Source of the DNA: Fibrobacteria bacterium AD312
GTDB taxonomy: Bacteria > Fibrobacterota > Fibrobacteria > Fibrobacterales > Fibrobacteraceae
Direction: 5' to 3'
DNA length: 64,000 nucleotides
Assembly (NCBI GenBank): GCA_001462345.1
Contig: LIUM01000049.1
Span: 100,149 to 164,148 of the forward strand
Below, piece by piece: positions 46,628-55,863 of this stretch (position 1 is its first letter; each line of letters opens with the position of its first letter). The notes beneath the pieces were generated by a model. That model was given only the letters and a program-made list of their open reading frames with translations, was not told the DNA's origin and searched no databases. The translations under genes were made by a program, and so were the position numbers.

Positions 46628-47863
46628 TTATTTAGAAATCAAATTTTGCTGCGCCCAATAATTTATTAATAATGCGGCGACTTGTGTGGCTGGTTGAGAA
46701 CGAATTTCTTTATGAACCTGCATTACCACGATAATAATTCCTTTATTTGGTTCTAAACGAGATTCGGCAAATCCAGCAAACCATTCGTAACGCCCTTCAG
46801 GATTGGATCCGTCTAAAGAGCCTGTTTTACCACCAATATCGAGTTGTTCTCTATAACGCCTTGCGATAAATTTTGAAGAAAGATTCTTTTTTGCTGTCCC
46901 ATGAGAAATGGTGCGCATCATCGCTTGTTTCATACCGTAATAAGTATTTTCAGAAAAAATAGACTCAGGTAAGGCCTTTTTTGTGGTTGGAGCGTATGGC
47001 GTAATATTCTCTGCTGTAGGGATTTCAATCGGTTTTTGTTTTAATAGAGCTCTTATTTGTGCTGCTGCAAGTAAGGGCGATAACGTAGTATTATTGGTAA
47101 ATCCACTCGACACTTCGGCAATGCCATATCCAGTATCTGGTACGTTTACTTTTGAAACTTCAGGAATATTTTTTTCAAATTGTTTATTATAGCCTAGTTT
47201 TTGAGCCGTTGATTTTAAGAGGGAAGAACCTACATCATAACCCACAATAGCCATAGGAGAATTATAGGATTTCGCATAAGCATCTTGTAGTTCTACGGTA
47301 TTTCCTGTATAGTTCGTAGGAGGTTGGATTTGAAAACGATATAAAGTGTGGGCTCTACCAATTAAGGGAATAGGGCTATCTAAAGAGTATTTTTTTGATT
47401 CAAAAGCGGCGGTGAGTGTGACTGTTTTAAATAATGAAGCAGCTGGGAAAGTGGATTGAGAAAGAAAGGTTGGGCTTGATTGGACAGTCCCTTCGCTCCG
47501 TTGCCCCCATGCAAGGATTTCATTGCTATTTGCATCTACTAATAAAAAAAGAGCGTGATCTGGTTTGTAAATCCTTAAAAGATGATCCATTTTTTGAGCT
47601 AAAAAAACATCTTTTTGCTTGAGGATATGAGTACTATCAATTGGTTCTTCTTTTGGAAGTTTGCCCGTTAATGCAAGGTTTACTTGAGGAACTAAAGGCG
47701 AATCTGGCGCACTAGGCAAAAATTCATAGTCCTTTGAATCTAAACAGGAACCTTTTATTTCTGGCTCAATAAAAGACGAAATAAGACGAGTCAATAAAAA
47801 TAAAATGAATCCAATAAGAAGGACTCGATTTATTAAACGAATTTGATAAGGAAGAGGTTTCAT
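46628..47863 (-). CDS. Penicillin-binding transpeptidase-like protein
   Basis: 411 residues with one N-terminal membrane helix (VLLIGFILFLLTRLISSF). The transpeptidase domain shows all three motifs: SLFK (SxxK with the acylation Ser), SYN (SxN, in AKSYNSPMAI), and KTG (IGGKTGSLDG). The glycosyltransferase and dimerisation domains of large PBPs are missing, so this is a short class B-like enzyme or a related sensor/beta-lactamase-like protein. It starts an operon with lgt. Envelope assembly is the likely role. Confidence 0.82.
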   Translation of the reverse strand: MKPLPYQIRLINRVLLIGFILFLLTRLISSFIEPEIKGSCLDSKDYEFLPSAPDSPLVPQVNLALTGKLPKEEPIDSTHILKQKDVFLAQKMDHLLRIYKPDHALFLLVDANSNEILAWGQRSEGTVQSSPTFLSQSTFPAASLFKTVTLTAAFESKKYSLDSPIPLIGRAHTLYRFQIQPPTNYTGNTVELQDAYAKSYNSPMAIVGYDVGSSLLKSTAQKLGYNKQFEKNIPEVSKVNVPDTGYGIAEVSSGFTNNTTLSPLLAAAQIRALLKQKPIEIPTAENITPYAPTTKKALPESIFSENTYYGMKQAMMRTISHGTAKKNLSSKFIARRYREQLDIGGKTGSLDGSNPEGRYEWFAGFAESRLEPNKGIIIVVMQVHKEIRSQPATQVAALLINYWAQQNLISK

Positions 47864-47924
47864 TCAATGGAACTTTATATACTTGAATCCAAAGAGAGAT
47901 TAAAAGAATAATTCTTTCTTTGGG

Positions 47925-48467
47925 TTAGATTTTGAAAATCGTTTTTTTGTAATAATCGAGTTCTGCAATGCTTTCTCGAATATCATTAAGAGCTTGATGC
48001 TTTTCCTGTTTTTGAAATTCAGGTAAGTTTGGGAACCAACGAAAGGCGAGCTCTTTTACGGAAGTTACATCAACACTTCTATAGCATAACCAATTAGAAA
48101 GTTTAGGCATGTATTTATAAAGAAAACGTCGATCTTGTGTGATGGAGTTACCACAAAGAAGATTGCCTTTTTCGATAGTATAAGGCTTGATAAAATCTAA
48201 TGTTAATGATTCACAATCAGAAAGAGAGTACTGAGATTTTTTTACTCGTTCCACAAGGCCACTTTGATTGTGATGTCTCTTATTCCAATCATCCATTCCA
48301 TTAAGAATATTATCTGGTTGATGAATTGCAAGTACAGGCCCTTCGGCTAGAATTTTTAGATGAGGGTCTGTAACTATAGTTGCTATTTCTAAGATGACAT
48401 CTCGATCTGGTTCTAGACCAGACATTTCAAGATCAATCCATACAAGGTTAGGTGCTGTTTTTGCCAT
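47925..48467 (-). CDS. orn: Oligoribonuclease Orn
   Basis: 180 residues, the usual length. 3'-to-5' DEDDh exoribonuclease degrading 2-5 nt RNAs and pGpG. WIDLEMSGLEPDRD (first D and E), LCGNSITQDRRFL (second D region) and HQALNDIRESIAEL (His and last Asp) are all present. Start ATG 48467; the upstream sequence TCTAATTTTTTTA resembles a -10 close to the start with no Shine-Dalgarno. Confidence 0.95.
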   Translation of the reverse strand: MAKTAPNLVWIDLEMSGLEPDRDVILEIATIVTDPHLKILAEGPVLAIHQPDNILNGMDDWNKRHHNQSGLVERVKKSQYSLSDCESLTLDFIKPYTIEKGNLLCGNSITQDRRFLYKYMPKLSNWLCYRSVDVTSVKELAFRWFPNLPEFQKQEKHQALNDIRESIAELDYYKKTIFKI

Positions 48468-48778
48468 TAAAAAAAATTAGAAAAAAAAATAAACTTTCTT
48501 AAAAAAAGAAACTCTTGAAGACCGATTTTGTTAATTAATGACTCTTTTTTATAGGATATTTTTTTTGGTTTACTTTTTTTTATTGAATAACTATTTTTAA
48601 TGAATCTTTGTTGTTGCTTTTTAGCTTTATAATAGGGTTTTTCTTTTTAAAATAAAATTCAATAATTTATTCAAAAATTTTTTTTATTAAGAATGAATCG
48701 GAATAAAATAAAATATTGAAAATAAGAATGTCTTTTTTATAAATTTTTGCCAAACAATTTAATTATAGGAAGTTAACC
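48468..48778. other. AT-rich intergenic promoter region
   Basis: 311 bases between orn and the first KAS gene, dominated by T and A tracts. I see no gene, no strong hairpin and no recognisable operator. It must hold both divergent promoters. Confidence 0.5.
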
Positions 48779-50011
48779 ATGGAAGAAGTAGTAGTGACAG
48801 GAATGGGTTGTGTAACCCCTCTTGGCAATAATCCTAACGAATTATGGACAAATTTAATGGCTGAAAAGTCTGGTATTTCTAACATCATACGTTTCAATAC
48901 AGATGCTTATGATGTCCATTTCGCAGGAGAAATAAAAGAATTCGATCCTTCGCCTTATTTCAATGTTCGTGATGCAAAACGTTATTCTCGAAACATTCAG
49001 TATGTCGTACATTCTGCAATGACGGCTTTAGAAAATGCTGGTTTAGATCCTAAAACCGTTGATCCAACTCGTGCTGGTGTTATTCTTGCAAGTGGTATGG
49101 GTGGTATGGATGTGTATTATGATACCTCTGTAACATTATCCACTCGTGGTCCAAGTCGTGTTTCTCCATTCTTTATCCCAATGGTGATTTCTAATATGGG
49201 ATCAGGTGAAGTTTCCATCCGTTTAGGCTGGATGGGACCAAGCTTTACTCCTGTTTCTGCTTGTGCCTCTTCTAATCATTCCATTATTTCTGCTGTAGAT
49301 CAAATCCGTTTAGGTCGTGCTGATGTGATGATTGCTGGTGGCACTGAAGAAGCCGTTTGCCCAATTGGTATTGCTGGTTTTGCGGCGATGCGTGCGATTA
49401 GTACACGTAATGATGATCCTGAGAGAGCTTCTCGTCCTTTTGATAAGGATCGAGATGGTTTTGTACTAGGTGAAGGTGCTGGTGTTTTAATTCTTGAAAG
49501 CCTTTCTCATGCAAAAAAACGTGGTGCCAAAATTCTTGCTCGTATTGCTGGTGTTGGCATGAGTGCTGATGCTCATCATATTTCTGCACCTCGTGAAGAC
49601 GGTTTAGGTGTAAAACTAGCTATTGAAATGGCTTTAAATGATGCTCGTATTACATCTAAAGATGTTGGTTATGTGAATACTCATGGCACATCCACTCCTC
49701 TTGGTGATGTCGCTGAATGTGGTGCTATTTATAAAGCTTTTGATGGTCACGTTGATCATTTGAAAGTGAATTCCACAAAATCTATGACGGGCCATATGCT
49801 TGGAGCTGCATCTGCAGTGGAAGGTATTGTTACGGTTCAATCTATTCTTAATCAAAAAGTTCATGCGACTAAAAATGTGTTTGAAAAAGATTCCAGAATC
49901 CTTTTAGACGTATGTGATAAAGGGGCTTCTAATCATAATATCAAATATGCCATGTCTAATAGCTTTGGCTTTGGCGGTCACAATAGTGTGGTCGTTTTTG
50001 CTAAAGATTAA
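48779..50011 (+). CDS. fabF: Beta-ketoacyl-ACP synthase II (KAS II), first copy
   Basis: 410 residues. Thiolase-fold condensing enzyme extending acyl-ACP with malonyl-ACP. Active site: SACASSNHS with the nucleophilic Cys near 164, NTHGTSTPLGD (His) and KSMTGHMLGAA (Lys, His). C-terminal NSFGFGGHN is the family tail. Complete and typical. Shine-Dalgarno AGGAAG. A terminator follows at 50022, so the second copy has its own promoter. Highly biased codon use (mostly Cgt/Ggt/Gct) suggests strong expression. Confidence 0.92.
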   Translation: MEEVVVTGMGCVTPLGNNPNELWTNLMAEKSGISNIIRFNTDAYDVHFAGEIKEFDPSPYFNVRDAKRYSRNIQYVVHSAMTALENAGLDPKTVDPTRAGVILASGMGGMDVYYDTSVTLSTRGPSRVSPFFIPMVISNMGSGEVSIRLGWMGPSFTPVSACASSNHSIISAVDQIRLGRADVMIAGGTEEAVCPIGIAGFAAMRAISTRNDDPERASRPFDKDRDGFVLGEGAGVLILESLSHAKKRGAKILARIAGVGMSADAHHISAPREDGLGVKLAIEMALNDARITSKDVGYVNTHGTSTPLGDVAECGAIYKAFDGHVDHLKVNSTKSMTGHMLGAASAVEGIVTVQSILNQKVHATKNVFEKDSRILLDVCDKGASNHNIKYAMSNSFGFGGHNSVVVFAKD

Positions 50012-50021
50012 TTTGTATGAA

Positions 50022-50064
50022 ATCTCTAGACTCATTCTTTTAGCATGAGTCTAGAGATGTTTTA
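50022..50064 (+). terminator. Hairpin terminator between the two KAS genes
   Basis: Perfect 14-bp stem ATCTCTAGACTCAT / ATGAGTCTAGAGAT around loop tcttttagc, followed by GTTTTAACTCTTTTTT. Confidence 0.85.
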
Positions 50065-50177
50065 ACTCTTTTTTAGCGCAAAAATCGCAAGAATTTGATA
50101 AGTATTGAAAAAGAGTATTATTGAACACATAGAGATTAACTTTTAGCTGAAGAAAAAACATATAGACAGGTGATTTG

Positions 50178-51407
50178 ATGGAAGAAGTAGTCGTAACTGG
50201 TATGGGTTGTGTTAGCCCACTTGGAAATACTCCTGAAGAGCTCTGGAAGAATCTTCTTGCAGGTAAGTCTGGGGTATCTAACATTGAACGATTCAATACA
50301 GATGAATACGATGTTCATTTTGGCGGTGAAGTCAAAGTTTTTGATCCCACGCCCTATTTTTCAGAACGAGATTTAAAAAGATTCCCAAGAAACGTCCAAT
50401 ATGCTATGCATTGTGCTATGAAAGCCGTCGAGCAAGCTGGCTTAACGGATTTAATTGATAAGTCGAGAGCTGGTGTGATTTTAGCAAGTGGCATGGGTGG
50501 AGTAGATGTATACTATAAGGGATCTATAGATTTAGCGACAAAAGGACCTCGTCATTTATCGCCTTATTTTATGCCGATGGTCATTTCTAATATGGCCTCT
50601 AATTTGGTGACCATTCGTTTAGGATGGATGGGGCCATCTTTCGCTACATTATCGGCGTGTGCTTCTTCAAATTATTCTCTTATTTCTGCTGTCGATCAAA
50701 TTCGTTTAGGGCGTGCCGACATTATGCTTGCTGGTGGCAGTGAAGAGTCTGTATGTCCTTTAGCATTAAGCGGTTTTTGTGCAATGAATGCTTTAAGCCG
50801 TCGTAATGATAGTCCAGAAACAGCTTCTCGTCCTTTTGATAAGAATCGGAATGGTTTTGTACTTGGTGAAGGTGCTGGCGTTCTTGTTTTAGAAAGTCTA
50901 TCTCATGCCAAAAAACGTGGTGCAAAGATTTTGGCTCGCATTTCTGGTGTTGGTTTAAGTGCAGATGCTCATCATATTTCTGCACCTCGAGAAGATGGGG
51001 TTGCTGTATGTAATGCCATTCGAAGTGCTTTGCAAGATGGTCATTTAAATGCAGAACAAGTTCGTTATATTAATACTCATGGCACTTCTTCTCTTCGAGG
51101 AGATATTGCTGAATCGATTGCGATTTATAATGCTTATGAAGGTAAAATTGACGGATTAAGAATCAATTCATCAAAATCATTGATGGGTCACATGCTCGGC
51201 GCTGCTTCTGCTGTTGAAAGTATTATCACCATAATGTCTTTGATTGATCAGAAAATTCACATTTCTAAGAATATTGAAGAAAAAGACCCTGAAATTTTAT
51301 TGCATGTAGTAGATAAAGAATCGATTGATTATGATTTTGAATATGCTATGTGTAATAGTTTAGGTTTTGGTGGCCATAATAGCGTTGTAATCTTTGGAAA
51401 AGCATAA
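50178..51407 (+). CDS. Beta-ketoacyl-ACP synthase II (KAS II), second copy
   Basis: 410 codons minus one from the ATG at 50178 (Shine-Dalgarno AGGTGA, five bases upstream; a TTG just before it is less likely). Same layout as the first copy and highly similar: Cys in SACASSNYS, His in NTHGTSSLRGD, Lys and His in SKSLMGHMLGAA. All catalytic residues are kept, so it is not a chain-length-factor pseudoenzyme. Differences cluster around the second loop (LRGD versus PLGD), which might alter acyl substrate choice. Whether it serves general fatty acids or the nearby carotenoid acyl tail cannot be told. Confidence 0.9.
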   Translation: MEEVVVTGMGCVSPLGNTPEELWKNLLAGKSGVSNIERFNTDEYDVHFGGEVKVFDPTPYFSERDLKRFPRNVQYAMHCAMKAVEQAGLTDLIDKSRAGVILASGMGGVDVYYKGSIDLATKGPRHLSPYFMPMVISNMASNLVTIRLGWMGPSFATLSACASSNYSLISAVDQIRLGRADIMLAGGSEESVCPLALSGFCAMNALSRRNDSPETASRPFDKNRNGFVLGEGAGVLVLESLSHAKKRGAKILARISGVGLSADAHHISAPREDGVAVCNAIRSALQDGHLNAEQVRYINTHGTSSLRGDIAESIAIYNAYEGKIDGLRINSSKSLMGHMLGAASAVESIITIMSLIDQKIHISKNIEEKDPEILLHVVDKESIDYDFEYAMCNSLGFGGHNSVVIFGKA

Positions 51408-51449
51408 GTATAGTTGTTATCTTTGGTAACGTGTAAATTTTACGGGGGC

Positions 51450-51476
51450 TAGTAAACCGTTTTTTACGGTTTACTA
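51450..51476. other. Hairpin between KAS and DUF2279 genes
   Basis: TAGTAAACCGT pairs perfectly with ACGGTTTACTA around a five-T loop. There is no T tract on either side, so it is not a standard terminator. It sits about 40 bases after the KAS stop and could be a processing or Rho-dependent element. Confidence 0.5.
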
Positions 51477-51503
51477 CCTATACTTATTGTTGAAAGAGAT
51501 TAG

Positions 51504-52427
51504 ATGAAAAAAATAGTTTTTTTGCTCTGTGCTTGTTTCGTTTTTCAATCAATGGCTATGGATGAGACTTATGGCGCATGGCGTGATATACAATTTGATT
51601 ATCGCTCAGAAGACCCTGAAGATACTTTAAGAACATTTTCTATACCACGTTTTACAGGGGTAGCTTCTTTAACTGCGGTTTCTTTTATTGCCGCTTACGC
51701 ACTTGTTTTTGAAAAAGGGTGGTGGGATGAAAAAGGGAGCGATTTCAGTTTTGATGATTTAAATAATGATTTCGAGTATGCGCTAAATCTCGATAAATTA
51801 GGGCATTTTGCATCGGGAGTCGTTTTAGGGGAGTTCTTTTATGAGGGCTATCATTGGTCAGGTGTTTCCGAATTTAAGTCCTATTTATACGCAGGTATTT
51901 CTGCTTCTTTAACTCACGTAGGAATTGATGTTAAAGACGGTTTTTCACCAGAATGGGGCTTTAGTATTTTTGATGTATTAGCAGGTTCCATAGGTGGATT
52001 TTATCCGATGGCAAAACGTTATATCCCTGCTTTTAAGTATTTCGATGTGAAATGGAGTTATTGGATTAATACTAAGGCCTATTATCGTCAAAGTGAGACA
52101 GGAATTTTTACGGATGACTATGTGAACCAAACTTTTTGGTGCTCTTTTAAAGTACACCGTCTTTTACCTTCAGGGGCTCGAAAATACTGGCCTTCTTGGC
52201 TAGCGTTTGCGGTAGGTTTGAGTATTGATGAAGGAGTATTTGTTAAGGGAGAAGAAGGTAGTCGCGAACTATACTTAGCGTTAGATTACGATTTAGAAAG
52301 TTTTAAACCTAAAGCACGTTGGGCACGGACTTTAATAAAATCATTAAATTATCTGAAACTTCCAGCTCCAACAGTACAAGTATATCCAGAAACCAAATTT
52401 TTCTGGTTGTACCCCATCAAATTTTAA
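51504..52427 (+). CDS. DUF2279 family predicted membrane-associated protein
   Basis: 307 residues. Signal-like N-terminus MKKIVFLLCACFVFQSMAM. DKLGHFASGVVLGEFFYEG, then SLTHVGIDVKDGFSPEWGFS and DVLAGSIGGFYP give the DUF2279 pattern (His and acidic clusters on hydrophobic helices), as in YfiM-like proteins. The family role is not established. Shine-Dalgarno around AAAGAGA. Lies between the KAS and carotenoid genes but is separated from the latter by about 200 bases. Confidence 0.72.
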   Translation: MKKIVFLLCACFVFQSMAMDETYGAWRDIQFDYRSEDPEDTLRTFSIPRFTGVASLTAVSFIAAYALVFEKGWWDEKGSDFSFDDLNNDFEYALNLDKLGHFASGVVLGEFFYEGYHWSGVSEFKSYLYAGISASLTHVGIDVKDGFSPEWGFSIFDVLAGSIGGFYPMAKRYIPAFKYFDVKWSYWINTKAYYRQSETGIFTDDYVNQTFWCSFKVHRLLPSGARKYWPSWLAFAVGLSIDEGVFVKGEEGSRELYLALDYDLESFKPKARWARTLIKSLNYLKLPAPTVQVYPETKFFWLYPIKF

Positions 52428-52627
52428 TTTGTCTTTTTATATAAAATAGTTTTTAACCGATTTTCGAGTTAAGAAAGAAAAGAGTAAAAAGGGAAGAGCA
52501 AGTCATTCGTATTAAAATATTACCCTATGTGTAAGATTATTTTATATCTTTTATCTGTTTGATTTGATTTGATTATTTATATAAGGGATGCTTTAGTAAA
52601 GCTATAGGGTGCAAAAAAGAGGTGTGT

Positions 52628-53470
52628 ATGGGAGTCGACTTATATATAAACAACAGTTATAAGATTTCTAGACTGATGACTAGAGAATACAGTACGTCGT
52701 TTTATTTAGCCTCTTCTTTATTAGATAAAAAAAGGAAAGAGGCTATTTTTGCAATTTATGGTTTTGTACGCTTAGCCGATGAAATTGTCGATAGCTTTCA
52801 TGATTTTGATAAAGCTTTTTTGCTTGAAAAGTTGAACGAAGATTTGGACTATGCCTTAAAAAATAAAATCAGTTCAAATACGATTTTAACATCTTTTGCT
52901 GATACCGTTCATAAATACAATATTGAGCGAAAGCATATTGATGCTTTTATGAAAAGTATGAAGTCCGATTTAACGAAGTCAGAATATAAAACAAATGAGG
53001 ATTTGGAACAATATATTTATGGTTCTGCTGATGTCGTTGGTTTGATGTGCTTAAAGGTCTTTTGTTTAGGCGATGAGCTTTTGTATCGAGAACTTGAATA
53101 CTCCGCTCAAAAATTAGGGTCGGCATTTCAAAAAGTGAATTTCCTTCGAGATTTAAGAGAAGACTTACAAAGCTTAGGGCGTACTTATTTTCCAGAATTA
53201 GCCCAAAGAAATTTTGATTTAGAATCTAAGAAAATCATCGAAGCTTCTATTGAAAAAGATTTTCAAGAATCTTGGGTAGGAGTTAAGCAATTGCCTGGAA
53301 GGTCAAAATTGGCCGTGGCATTAGCCTTTTTTTACTATAAAAGTTTATTTCTAAAGATTCAAAAACATACACCAGAGAAAGTGCTTTCTAAACGAATACG
53401 CATTTCAAATATCAGAAAATATTTAATTATCATTAAAGTCGCTTTGTTGTATAAAACAAGAGCAATTTAA
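52628..53470 (+). CDS. crtB: Phytoene synthase CrtB
   Basis: 280 residues. Condenses two geranylgeranyl-diphosphate to phytoene. Both aspartate-rich motifs are visible: LADEIVD (about 45-52) and the signature GSAFQKVNFLRDLREDLQSL with GRTYFP near 180-200. ATG 52628 with Shine-Dalgarno AGAGGTG; the in-frame GTG before it is rejected. First gene of the carotenoid operon 52628-58033, with gaps of at most 26 bases and mostly overlaps after it. Squalene/phytoene synthase-type enzymes for hopanoids are the alternative, but the CrtI gene in the operon settles it. Confidence 0.92.
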   Translation: MGVDLYINNSYKISRLMTREYSTSFYLASSLLDKKRKEAIFAIYGFVRLADEIVDSFHDFDKAFLLEKLNEDLDYALKNKISSNTILTSFADTVHKYNIERKHIDAFMKSMKSDLTKSEYKTNEDLEQYIYGSADVVGLMCLKVFCLGDELLYRELEYSAQKLGSAFQKVNFLRDLREDLQSLGRTYFPELAQRNFDLESKKIIEASIEKDFQESWVGVKQLPGRSKLAVALAFFYYKSLFLKIQKHTPEKVLSKRIRISNIRKYLIIIKVALLYKTRAI

Positions 53471-53496
53471 TAGGTATTTAAAATTAAGGAAATCGC

Positions 53497-54150
53497 GTGA
53501 GTTATACTTTATACCCTAAAAATAAATTGCCTGTGAAAGAAGTACAGAAGTTTATTTTGATTTTTTATGTGGCTGGCGTAATCGGCTTTTTACTCCCTTG
53601 GACTAAAAATCTATTTGTGACGATTACCCCTTTAGCCTTGTTGCTTGGAACCTATTTGCTAGCGATTTATCACACTCCATATACAAAAAAAGCCTTGTTC
53701 TCTTTTGCTTTTATATTTTTAGCAGGATTTTTTTTAGAAGTCGTTGGAGTGAATACAGGTAAAATATTTGGGACGTACGCTTATGGGAGCGGCCTTGGTA
53801 TTAAACTTTGGAATACCCCTCTTTTAATTGGCGTCAATTGGTTGTTTTTAACATACACGTCTATTTCTGTGGTAACTCTATTTTTAAAAAAAGAAGTTTT
53901 GATTGTTTTATCTGCCTCTTCTTTGATGCTTGTGTATGATTTGTTCTTAGAACAAGTGGCTCCTAAAATGGACATGTGGTCTTTTAAGGATTTAAATGTC
54001 CCTTTGGATAATTATATTGCTTGGTTTATTTTTGCCTCGTTATTTGCCACATTGCTTCGGGTAGTGAAGGTCAATACTAAAAATCCTCTAGCTCCCGTTC
54101 TTTTTATGGTTCAATTAATCTTTTTCATATTCCTTTCTTTTTTCCTTTAA
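53497..54150 (+). CDS. CruF-type carotenoid biosynthesis membrane protein
   Basis: 217 residues with about six or seven membrane spans. FFLEVVGVNTGKIFGTYAYG, GLGIKLWNTPLLIGVNW and LVYDLFLEQVAPKM match the DUF422/CruF family: proteins hydrating the psi end group of acyclic carotenoids at C-1'. The GTG start has Shine-Dalgarno AAGGAAA. Without a cyclase, hydration would produce a 1'-hydroxy group for glycosylation by the downstream GT2 gene. Exact position and stereochemistry are inference. Confidence 0.82.
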   Translation: MSYTLYPKNKLPVKEVQKFILIFYVAGVIGFLLPWTKNLFVTITPLALLLGTYLLAIYHTPYTKKALFSFAFIFLAGFFLEVVGVNTGKIFGTYAYGSGLGIKLWNTPLLIGVNWLFLTYTSISVVTLFLKKEVLIVLSASSLMLVYDLFLEQVAPKMDMWSFKDLNVPLDNYIAWFIFASLFATLLRVVKVNTKNPLAPVLFMVQLIFFIFLSFFL

Positions 54151-54154
54151 TACA

Positions 54155-54775
54155 ATGATTAAAGCAAAACATCACTTTTTTATTTACCCATTATTTCAAT
54201 GGTTGACGTCTTTTTTAATTAAGCGTCACTTTAATCAAGTGGTGATGGAAGGGGAGTTTCCTCAGAATAATCGGTCCGTTTTAGTCGTAGCCAATCATGT
54301 AAGTTGGTGGGATGGCTTTTGGGTCGAATATCTCAATTTGAAACGATTCCAAAAAAAATTTTACTTTATGATGCTAGAAGAACAATTAAAAAAACATTGG
54401 TATTTTCAGTATACTGGTGGGTTTTCTATTAAAAAAAAATCTAAAGAGGCGATGGAAAGCTTGACTTATGCCGCTTCTCTTTTAAGGGAGTCTAATAATT
54501 TAGTGTTAATGTTTCCTCAAGGGAAAATACATTCCATTTATAAGAATAACGTTCCTTTTGAAAAAGGGATTGAACGTATTTTGAGCCAAGTGCCAAGCGA
54601 AACTCCTGTTTTATTTGTCGCTAGTTTCGTAGACTATTTTTCAAATAATAAACCTAATGTTTATATGTACCAGGAGAACTTTTTAGCAGGGGATTTTGAA
54701 ACGACTTCGATAGAAACAAAGTACCATCGTTTTTATGAAGAAAAACAACGCTTTCAACAAGAAATGACTTCATGA
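54155..54775 (+). CDS. PlsC-like acyltransferase
   Basis: 206 residues. NHVSWWDG supplies the NHxxxD catalytic His/Asp and MFPQGKIHS the substrate-binding FPEG-like motif (here FPQG). Short LPLAT-fold enzymes inside carotenoid operons are thought to acylate the sugar of glycosyl carotenoids; context points to that here. Alternative: housekeeping acyl-glycerophosphate acyltransferase. No good Shine-Dalgarno. Confidence 0.8.
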   Translation: MIKAKHHFFIYPLFQWLTSFLIKRHFNQVVMEGEFPQNNRSVLVVANHVSWWDGFWVEYLNLKRFQKKFYFMMLEEQLKKHWYFQYTGGFSIKKKSKEAMESLTYAASLLRESNNLVLMFPQGKIHSIYKNNVPFEKGIERILSQVPSETPVLFVASFVDYFSNNKPNVYMYQENFLAGDFETTSIETKYHRFYEEKQRFQQEMTS

Positions 54776-55863
54776 TGTACGTTTTTGCGATTCTTGCGGT
54801 TTTCTTTTTAGGCATGCAGTGTATCGATGCTTTAGTCAATTTCTTATTTTCTGTACGATTAAAAAAAGGCTTTTTTTCAAGTTCAGATCGAGTTTCTGTT
54901 TTAATTCCAGCCCGTAATGAAGAAAAAAAGATTGGGCTTCTTTTAGAACAATTAATCTTGAATAAAAACATTTATGAAATTTTAATTTATAATGACGAAT
55001 CTACAGATCAAACTTCTCGAGTAGTACAAGATTTTCAAAAGAAAGATTCAAGAATTACTTTTATCCAAGGATTTTCACTTCCTAAAGGATGGTTAGGGAA
55101 AAATCATGCATGTGATGCACTCTCAAAACGAGCACAAGGGAACTACCTTCTTTTTCTAGATGCAGACGTGATTCTTTATGATGATTTAATTGAAGACGTA
55201 CTATTTTACTTGAAAACAAAGCGTCTCGGCCTTGTTTCTCTTTTCCCTGTGCAAATACTTAAAACATTTGGGGAAAAGGCGAGCGTTCCTATAATTAATT
55301 ATATTCTTTTAACGCTTCTCCCTCTTTTTTTGGTGCGACTTTCACCATTTTCTTCTCATGCTGCCGCCAATGGGCAGTTCATGCTTTTTGATGCCTCAAT
55401 ATACCATAAAATTAAACCTCATGCGCATTTTAAGTCAGCAGCTGTAGAAGATATTGCTATCGCTCGCTATTTTAAAAAACAGAAAATCAAGATTTCTATT
55501 TTGAGCGGAGACTCGCGTTGTCTGTGTCGAATGTACACGTCTTATCGTGAAGCTTTAAATGGTTTTTCTAAAAACATTTATCATTTGTTTGGAAATATCA
55601 AGATTTTTGCTTTTGGATTTTGGCTTTTTTCTTCTTTAGGCTTTATTCCTGTTTTATTCATTTGGCCAGATTATTTTTTCTTATATGTTTTAGGGGTCTT
55701 TTTCACGATTGTTTTTTATTCTTTGGCAGCCAGACAAAATGTATTTTTAAGTTTGATTTTTTGGCCTTTACATTTGATTTTTATTTTGCATGTGTTACTC
55801 TATTCTTTAATTTTAAAAAAGCGTAAAAGTGTGTTATGGAAAGAAAGACTTATTTATTCTTAA
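54772..55863 (+). CDS. GT2-family carotenoid glycosyltransferase (CrtQ/CruC-like)
   Basis: 363 residues. Family 2 fold: RVSVLIPARNEEKKIGLLL, IYNDESTDQTSRV, PKGWLGKNHACDAL and LLFLDADVILYDDL (DAD). Near 190 is SHAAANGQFMLF and the VEDIAIARYFKK acceptor motif; the C-terminus has several membrane helices. The PKGWLGK box is typical of carotenoid GT2 enzymes (CrtQ/CruC). Overlaps the previous gene by four bases (ATGA). Sugar donor unknown. Confidence 0.85.
   Translation: MMYVFAILAVFFLGMQCIDALVNFLFSVRLKKGFFSSSDRVSVLIPARNEEKKIGLLLEQLILNKNIYEILIYNDESTDQTSRVVQDFQKKDSRITFIQGFSLPKGWLGKNHACDALSKRAQGNYLLFLDADVILYDDLIEDVLFYLKTKRLGLVSLFPVQILKTFGEKASVPIINYILLTLLPLFLVRLSPFSSHAAANGQFMLFDASIYHKIKPHAHFKSAAVEDIAIARYFKKQKIKISILSGDSRCLCRMYTSYREALNGFSKNIYHLFGNIKIFAFGFWLFSSLGFIPVLFIWPDYFFLYVLGVFFTIVFYSLAARQNVFLSLIFWPLHLIFILHVLLYSLILKKRKSVLWKERLIYS

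Noticed and set aside
48779..51407. Type II PKS or aryl-polyene synthase pair
   Set aside because: Both copies keep the Cys-His-His site, and no chain-length factor, KR, dehydratase, ACP or adenylation gene is beside them.
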